NCBI RefSeq assembly: GCF_002159085.1
Contig: NZ_LZRU01000024.1
Span: forward strand, 1 to 64,000
Source: Thermobacillus sp. ZCTH02-B1
GTDB taxonomy: Bacteria; Bacillota; Bacilli; Paenibacillales; Paenibacillaceae
Direction of reading: 5' to 3'
Length of the DNA: 64,000 bases
The translations under genes and the position numbers were made by a program. This document shows, one piece after another, positions 59,647 to 64,000 of the stretch. Under the pieces are notes generated by a model that had not been told where the DNA came from, ran no database searches, and saw only the letters and a program-made list of their open reading frames with translations. Each line of letters opens with the position of its first letter. Within the stretch, counting starts at the first letter, position 1.

Positions 59647-60360
59647 TCATTCATCCGACCGCGTCGCCCGAACCGGCCTTCGCATCATGCCGCGCAGCCT
59701 GTTCCTCGCATCCGCGTCCACCCGCCGGGACTCGATGGTCTTCCGGATCGCCATGTTATGGGTGAAATCGTCCAGCGTGCTTTCCTCCAGCCAGGCCATC
59801 GTCCGTTCGGGATCATGCACGAAGCAGACCGAGATCGCCCAGGCGACGGCCATCTTCGCGTAATAGCCGTCGTGCCGGATGCGGCCGCACCATTCCAGCA
59901 CCCGGTCGATGTACTCGTCATCGACGAAATACGTGAGCAGCATGACGACACCGAAGCGGACCTCGAATTCCCGGTCGGAGGCGAGATACGGCTGCAGGAA
60001 GTCCCACACCCGCCGGCGGTGCGCCTTTGCAAACTTCAGCCCGGCGCAGAAGCTGTCGCACACCGACCAGTTGTCGATCCGCGGCACGAACGCGGCGACA
60101 TGCCGCAGCAGCTCTTCGACGTCGGCCCGGGCATAGCCGATGACCATCCCCTGCAGCATCGTCTCTTCGAAATACCGGTTGTCGGCGTGCCGGAGGAACG
60201 CGCGCCAGTCGTCGTTCCGGGCGATCGATTTCGCCAGCCGGCGCAATTCCGGCAGCCGGACGCCCAGCAGATGGTCCGCGTTCGGAATGAGGGACGACGC
60301 GAACTTCCGGTATGCTTCGTCGGCCAATGCTTCAAGCGCTCGTCTGATATCCCGATCCAC
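59647..60360 (-). CDS. AlkD-like DNA alkylation repair protein
   Basis: The 237-residue protein is all helical, with the HEAT-like repeats of AlkD/COG4912 glycosylases that remove alkylated purines. Family features are VRLPELRRLAKSIARNDDWRAFL, EETMLQGMVIGYA, FVPRIDNWSVCDSFCAGLKFAKAHRRRVWDFLQPYLASDREFEVRFGVVMLLTYFVDDEYIDRVLEWC and YYAKMAVAWAISVCFVHDPERT. The aromatic and acidic residues that contact DNA are mostly present. The GTG at 60360 is chosen since GGAGG lies seven bases upstream; the ATG at 60378 precedes that site. It is the only intact gene between two decayed segments. Confidence 0.85.
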   Translation of the reverse strand: MDRDIRRALEALADEAYRKFASSLIPNADHLLGVRLPELRRLAKSIARNDDWRAFLRHADNRYFEETMLQGMVIGYARADVEELLRHVAAFVPRIDNWSVCDSFCAGLKFAKAHRRRVWDFLQPYLASDREFEVRFGVVMLLTYFVDDEYIDRVLEWCGRIRHDGYYAKMAVAWAISVCFVHDPERTMAWLEESTLDDFTHNMAIRKTIESRRVDADARNRLRGMMRRPVRATRSDE

Positions 60361-60410
60361 GCGATTTCCTCCGAACATTTCATCAATTGTCTCCAGCTTG
60401 AGTCTAACAA

Positions 60411-61031
60411 TCAGACGGCCTCGTCACCAACGGGTACGGCCCGCCGCCCGATGTAATGCAAATCTGCATCAGATTTTCGCGAAAATGGCCGGAACGATTG
60501 ATTGTACTGCAAATTTGCAGCATATCGGCCGTTTCTCGCGAAATTCGCCGAAGTATCATGCATCGCGCAACGAAGCACCTCGCGTACCGGCGGCGTGCAC
60601 CGGCTTTCCCCGTCCGCCGCCATGTACGGAGCCATCAGCGAGCGGATCAGGAAGCGCGTGATTTCCGGGTTCTCCCCCAGGGCATCGTACGGAATGGACA
60701 CGACGCGGTAGCCGAGCGTCTGCAGGAACGTTTCGCGATTCCGTTCGCGGCGGAACCGGGTACGGTCGGCCTGCTGCACGCGGGGGCCGTATCCCTTGAT
60801 CTCGAACGCAAATCCGGCATTGCCGCGGATCCAGGCGAAATCGACGAAATCGGGCTGACCGCGCCAGCCGGCCACCTCGTACTCGGGATGCAGGTGGTCG
60901 AAGCTGCCGTACAGCGGCCACCAGACCCGCTCGAGGAACAGGCGCTCGCCGTGTCCGTGTCCCCGCAGCAGGCGGCTCCTGCGTTCCCCGGTGCGGCGCT
61001 TCGGGTGCGATGCCAGCCACGCTTCGTGCAT
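60411..61031 (-). CDS. PD-(D/E)XK-like endonuclease-fold protein with read-through tail
   Basis: The 206-residue product has an N-terminal helical region (MHEAWLASHPKRRTGERRSRLLRGHGHGERLFLERVWWPLYGSFDHLHPEYEVAGW). A nuclease-like core follows: GQPDFVDFAWIRGNAGFAFEIKGYGPRVQQADRTRFRRERNRETFLQTLGYRVVSIPYDAL. Asp61, Glu77 and Lys79 fit a PD-(D/E)XK metal site and the following helix fits the fold. The last 45 residues are translated from a palindromic intergenic repeat and probably are not part of the ancestral protein. The ATG at 61031 with GGGGA upstream is the likeliest start; an ATG at 61109 is possible. The function is unknown. Confidence 0.65.
   Translation of the reverse strand: MHEAWLASHPKRRTGERRSRLLRGHGHGERLFLERVWWPLYGSFDHLHPEYEVAGWRGQPDFVDFAWIRGNAGFAFEIKGYGPRVQQADRTRFRRERNRETFLQTLGYRVVSIPYDALGENPEITRFLIRSLMAPYMAADGESRCTPPVREVLRCAMHDTSANFARNGRYAANLQYNQSFRPFSRKSDADLHYIGRRAVPVGDEAV
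60456..60543. repeat. Two-copy palindromic repeat unit
   Basis: Each copy holds two palindromes. ATGCAAATCTGCAT (60456-60469) is followed by TTTTCGCGAAAA (60474-60485). CTGCAAATTTGCAG (60507-60520) is followed by TTTCTCGCGAAA (60532-60543). The block is AT-richer than its surroundings and forms the 3' end of the nuclease-like frame. Confidence 0.65.
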
Positions 61032-61148
61032 GACTTCGAATCCCCGGCGGACGAAGCTTGCCAGAAACGGGAATGACCGCCAATATAGAAAAAGAAGAGA
61101 AGGCCGCATTCCGTGCGGACCGCCCGGACTTCGGAGGAGGGATCGGCG

Positions 61149-61775
61149 TTGAAAATCCTGCTGCTCGGCGCGACGGGAGCCACCGGCCGGCATGTCCTGG
61201 AGCTTGCCCTGAAATCGGGGGATCACGTGACGGCGCTCGCCCGCCGGCCGGAGGCGCTTGCCGCCCTGAAGGGACGCGCCGCCGTCATCGCCGGTGACGC
61301 CACCTCGCCCGACGACGTCGCGAGGGCGATGGAAGGACAGGACGCCGTGATCGCGGCGCTGGGAAGAAGGCAATCCCTTCGCGCCGAAGCATTGTTTACC
61401 CGTGCGGCCGAGGCCGTGGTCCGTGCCGCCGATCGGACCGGCGTGACCCGTCTCGTATGGATGTCCTCCTTCGGGGTCGGGGACACGATCCGGGACGCGT
61501 CTCTCGTGCAGCGTATCCTGTACCGGACGCTGTTAAGCGATCTCTACCGGAACAAGGAAGCTTCCGAACGCATCATCCGGGAGAGCGGGCTGGACTGGAC
61601 CATCGTCTATCCGACGGCATTGACCGACGGACCGGCCACGGGGAACTATCGTGCGGCCGAACGCATCCGGATGAAGGGCTATCCCCGGATCAGCCGCGCC
61701 GACGTCGCGGATTTTCTGCTCAGGGCGGCGCGCGATGCCGCGTGGATCCGGCGGCACGCAGTCATCACCGGCTGA
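61149..61775 (+). CDS. NAD(P)-binding (atypical SDR) family protein
   Basis: The 208-residue Rossmann-fold protein starts KILLLGATGATGRHVLELALKSGDHVTALARRPEAL, the GxxGxxG NAD(P) site. It continues AVIAGDATSPDDVARAMEGQDAVIAALG, LVWMSSFGVGD and SGLDWTIVYPTALTDGP. This fits NmrA/biliverdin-reductase-B-like atypical short-chain dehydrogenases, which lack the usual Tyr-Lys pair. The TTG at 61149 is the start, with GGAGGAGGG about eight bases upstream. The substrate is unknown. It is divergent from the nuclease-like gene. Confidence 0.85.
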   Translation: MKILLLGATGATGRHVLELALKSGDHVTALARRPEALAALKGRAAVIAGDATSPDDVARAMEGQDAVIAALGRRQSLRAEALFTRAAEAVVRAADRTGVTRLVWMSSFGVGDTIRDASLVQRILYRTLLSDLYRNKEASERIIRESGLDWTIVYPTALTDGPATGNYRAAERIRMKGYPRISRADVADFLLRAARDAAWIRRHAVITG

Positions 61776-61874
61776 CGCATCCGTCGGCGGGTCGCGCGCG
61801 AGCCCGTCGGGACGGGGTCCGGCAAAATCCGGCGCATCCTGTCCGATACATACGAATGGGAGATCCTTCAAGCC

Positions 61875-63035
61875 ATGCACACATTTGCAATCGCATTCGG
61901 TGTGACAAGCGCATTGTTCATCTACACGGCAGTCAACGTCTACATCGGCCGGCGGCTGTATCAGGGGCTGGCGAGGCTGGCGCCGCGGCTGAAGGGCCGC
62001 GCGTTCGGATGGGGATACGGCACCGCGGCGGCGGCATTCCTGCTGTCGTATTTGCCCTTGCCGCAACCGATCCGGTGGGCGGCGCTGGCATTCGGCGGCT
62101 GGTGGATGGGGATCTGGTGCTATCTCCTGCTGTGGTTCGTCGCCGCGGACTTCGCGCTGGCGATCGGCAGGCTGGCGAGGCTCGTTCCTTCGCCGCTTCC
62201 CTCATCCGTCCGCTTCGGCGCCTGGCTGCTCGCCGTGCTGCTCACGATCGGATTCGCGGGCTACGGCGGCTGGCACGCCACGCAAATCCGGGAAGTGCAG
62301 TACGAGGTGAAGCTGGGCGATGCCGAAGCCGGTTTCCCGCCGCTCAGGATCGCGCTGATCAGCGACCTGCATCTTGGCGCGGCGCGGTCGGAGAGCCGGC
62401 TGGAGGAGATCGTCGCGCGGATCAACCGGATGGAGCCGGATCTCGTCGTGATGGCGGGTGACATCTTCAACGACGACTTCACGGCGATCCGGGATCCGGA
62501 GCGCGCCGGTGAACTGCTGCGGCAGCTCAAAGCCCGGTACGGCGTCTATGCGTCGCTCGGCAACCACGACGCGGGCCGGACGCTCCCGCAGATGCTGCAG
62601 TTTCTCGAAGACAGCAACATCACGGTGTTGATGGAGGAATACGAGGTCATCGGGGATCGTTTCGTGCTGATCGGCCGCCTGGATCCGTCGCCGATCGGCG
62701 GATACGGCGATCGGACCCGGATGCCGACCGACGAACTCCTGGCCGGGCTGGAGGGCGTGGATCGCAAGCTTCCTCGGATCGTCCTGGACCACACGCCGAG
62801 CCGGCTGGGGCAGTACGTGGACCGGGTGGATCTCATTCTGTCGGGGCACACGCACAGGGGGCAGATTTTCCCGGCCAATCTGGTCACGCGTCTGCTCTAT
62901 GAAGTCGACTACGGTTACCTGAAAAAGGAACCTGCCGGTCCCCACGTCATCGTCACGTCCGGAGCCGGCACATGGGGCATGCCCATGCGCGTCGCCACCG
63001 ACTGCGAGATCGTGGAGATCGTGCTGGAATTCTAG
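61875..63035 (+). CDS. Membrane-bound metallophosphoesterase
   Basis: The 386-residue protein has three or four N-terminal transmembrane helices (to about residue 135). A calcineurin-like phosphoesterase domain then lies outside: IALISDLHLGAARSESRLEEIV, VMAGDIFNDDF, ASLGNHDAGRTL, and IVLDHTPSRLGQYVDRVDLILSGHTHRGQIFPANL. All metal-binding blocks are present. It resembles the YkuE/YaeI group acting on lipid or nucleotide phosphoesters; the substrate is not known. GGGAGATC precedes the ATG. The NAD(P)-binding gene lies 99 bases upstream. Confidence 0.88.
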   Translation: MHTFAIAFGVTSALFIYTAVNVYIGRRLYQGLARLAPRLKGRAFGWGYGTAAAAFLLSYLPLPQPIRWAALAFGGWWMGIWCYLLLWFVAADFALAIGRLARLVPSPLPSSVRFGAWLLAVLLTIGFAGYGGWHATQIREVQYEVKLGDAEAGFPPLRIALISDLHLGAARSESRLEEIVARINRMEPDLVVMAGDIFNDDFTAIRDPERAGELLRQLKARYGVYASLGNHDAGRTLPQMLQFLEDSNITVLMEEYEVIGDRFVLIGRLDPSPIGGYGDRTRMPTDELLAGLEGVDRKLPRIVLDHTPSRLGQYVDRVDLILSGHTHRGQIFPANLVTRLLYEVDYGYLKKEPAGPHVIVTSGAGTWGMPMRVATDCEIVEIVLEF

Positions 63036-63053
63036 CCTGCGGGAGGCGACCGG

Positions 63054-63190
63054 ATGAACAGCGCGGACAACATATCGAAGCATCATCTGCGGAACGTGTA
63101 CGTGATCGCGGGGCACGCCTGCGGCGGCAAGACGACGGCCAGCCGGACACGATCCGCAGGATCGGGGAGCATTTCGGCTTCGGCAAGTGA
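63054..63190 (+). pseudogene. Internally deleted P-loop kinase/NTPase remnant
   Basis: GGGAGG and ATG at 63054 start a frame reading HLRNVYVIAGHACGGKTTASR. It contains a GxxxxGKT Walker A loop like those of small nucleotide or shikimate-type kinases. Immediately after, another frame reads PDTIRRIGEHFGFGK and stop, a typical C-terminal helix of such kinases. The 150 or so residues normally between are missing. The loss left a frameshift, so the ATG frame runs on to a stop at 63231-63233 as 59 meaningless residues. Confidence 0.65.
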
Positions 63191-63252
63191 GGCGAAGCGG
63201 AACAACGGGCCGCCAAGAGCCGGCAACGATTGAAGAAGAGGTGTGGGAATTC

Positions 63253-63885
63253 ATGTCACTGGCTTCGGAACTGGTTTCCTCCGTCATTCAGCTTCTCGTT
63301 TTTGCCTTCATTCCGTTCGTCGTGTATGTGGCCAGCCGGAAAACGGTGAAAGGCTTCTTGCGGGACCTCGGCTTCCATCCCGCGGAAAGGCGGTCATGGC
63401 AGCTGATGTGGATCGCCTTGGCCGCGGTCTGCGTGATCCACCCGGTCCATTACCTGATTCCGGGGATTCCGGAGGTGATGAACAGCGAAGCCTCCTTGAA
63501 CGGCAAGGTGCGTGCCGCCGGGTTTTCGGTCGAGATGGTCCTCGTCGTGATCGTCGTTTCGTGGATCAAGACGGCGCTTGCGGAAGAGATCCTGTTCCGG
63601 GGCTTCCTCGCGAAGCGGCTCATCCGCCGCTGGGGCTTCGTTGCGGGCAATACCGTTCAGGCTGCCGTATTCGGCGTCATTCACGGCGCGCTCCTGATGC
63701 TCTTGTCGGAGATTCCGATTCCCTTGCCGGCGCTTGCGGCGGTCGTCCTGTTCCCCGCAGCGGCGGGCTATGTGCTGGGCTGGATCAAGGAAAAGCAGGG
63801 GAACGGCAGCATCCTGCCGGGCTTTGTCGCACACGGTCTCGGCAACAATGTCACGCTGCTCATGGTCATGTTCGGATGGGCATGA
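63253..63885 (+). CDS. CPBP family intramembrane glutamic endopeptidase
   Basis: The 210-residue membrane protein has six or so hydrophobic helices and the CPBP (Abi, CAAX-protease-like) motifs. Motif 1 is LAEEILFRGFLAKRLIRRWG with the catalytic Glu pair, motif 2 is FGVIHG, and motif 3 is GFVAHGLGNN. Bacterial members process membrane peptides or bacteriocins, or confer self-immunity; no bacteriocin gene is seen here. The ATG at 63253 has AGAGGTG upstream. The last 115 bases of the window after this gene show no supported feature. Confidence 0.87.
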   Translation: MSLASELVSSVIQLLVFAFIPFVVYVASRKTVKGFLRDLGFHPAERRSWQLMWIALAAVCVIHPVHYLIPGIPEVMNSEASLNGKVRAAGFSVEMVLVVIVVSWIKTALAEEILFRGFLAKRLIRRWGFVAGNTVQAAVFGVIHGALLMLLSEIPIPLPALAAVVLFPAAAGYVLGWIKEKQGNGSILPGFVAHGLGNNVTLLMVMFGWA

Positions 63886-64000
63886 CGCCGGTGCATATTT
63901 TCGTAAAAAAACACCGCACGGACGCGGAACCGCGAAACGGCTCGCCGCAACGCCGCCGCTTCCGGAGCGGCGACCTCAAGATGGAGGCGGAGCGGCTGGC

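Noticed and set aside
63886..64000. Start of a further gene at about 63980 (ATGGAGGCGGAG)
   Set aside because: No ribosome site precedes it and only 20 bases remain, so it cannot be judged.

Overview
The window comes from a GC-rich, endospore-forming-type Firmicute. Family Paenibacillaceae (Paenibacillus, Cohnella or Thermobacillus-like) fits best. The evidence is strong AGGAGG-type ribosome binding sites, GTG and TTG starts, T-box riboswitches, an EcsAB pair, a YneF protein, a BrxA/B bacilliredoxin, an MntABCD transporter and a BlaI/M56 regulatory pair. It looks like ordinary chromosome: no phage genes, no intact insertion sequence, no CRISPR array and no tRNA or rRNA gene were seen. Genes are dense and both strands are used in short operons.

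Layout. 0-8.5 kb: housekeeping genes (signal peptidase, RNase HI, QueG, Ogt, YneF, FolE), then on the minus strand an unusual SodF-type superoxide dismutase and a membrane-anchored hydrolase. 8.5-12.6 kb: an IclR regulator convergent with aconitase; both promoters carry the same 17-bp dyad. 12.7-22 kb: amidase-domain protein, Ddl, FabI, TauE/SafE exporter, inositol phosphatase, an M23 peptidase/bactofilin pair and cardiolipin synthase. 22-26 kb: an NHEJ cluster with separate LigD-type polymerase, LigD-type ligase and Ku. 26-28.5 kb: a polysaccharide deacetylase lipoprotein and a second YitT protein. 28.7-33.2 kb: thiL-tsaE-tsaB-rimI-tsaD operon (t6A synthesis). 33.2-38.1 kb: a phosphodiester-glycosidase operon and leuA, whose 1.1-kb leader holds two tandem leucine T-boxes.

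38.1-46.6 kb is a worn accessory stretch. It has an intergenic cluster of DnaA boxes, a frameshifted sugar-binding lipoprotein, a truncated paralogue of it, a permease tail and a truncated flavoprotein. Intact genes lie between them: an MFS pump, an SPFH plus ribbon-helix-helix operon with a striking direct-repeat operator, and ecsAB. 46.7-55.6 kb: hydrolase, small hypotheticals, bacilliredoxin, NadE, manganese transporter mntABCD with an MntR-like box, and SpeE. 55.7-59 kb: an MFS exporter divergent from a BlaI repressor and an M56 sensor protease. The sensor's extracellular domain is an M23/LytM fold that has lost zinc ligands; I regard this as the most interesting candidate system here. 59-64 kb: several gene remnants, an AlkD-like repair protein, a PD-(D/E)XK-like protein running into a palindromic repeat, an NAD(P)-binding protein, a metallophosphoesterase and a CPBP protease.

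All product names rest on motif recognition by eye, with no database search.
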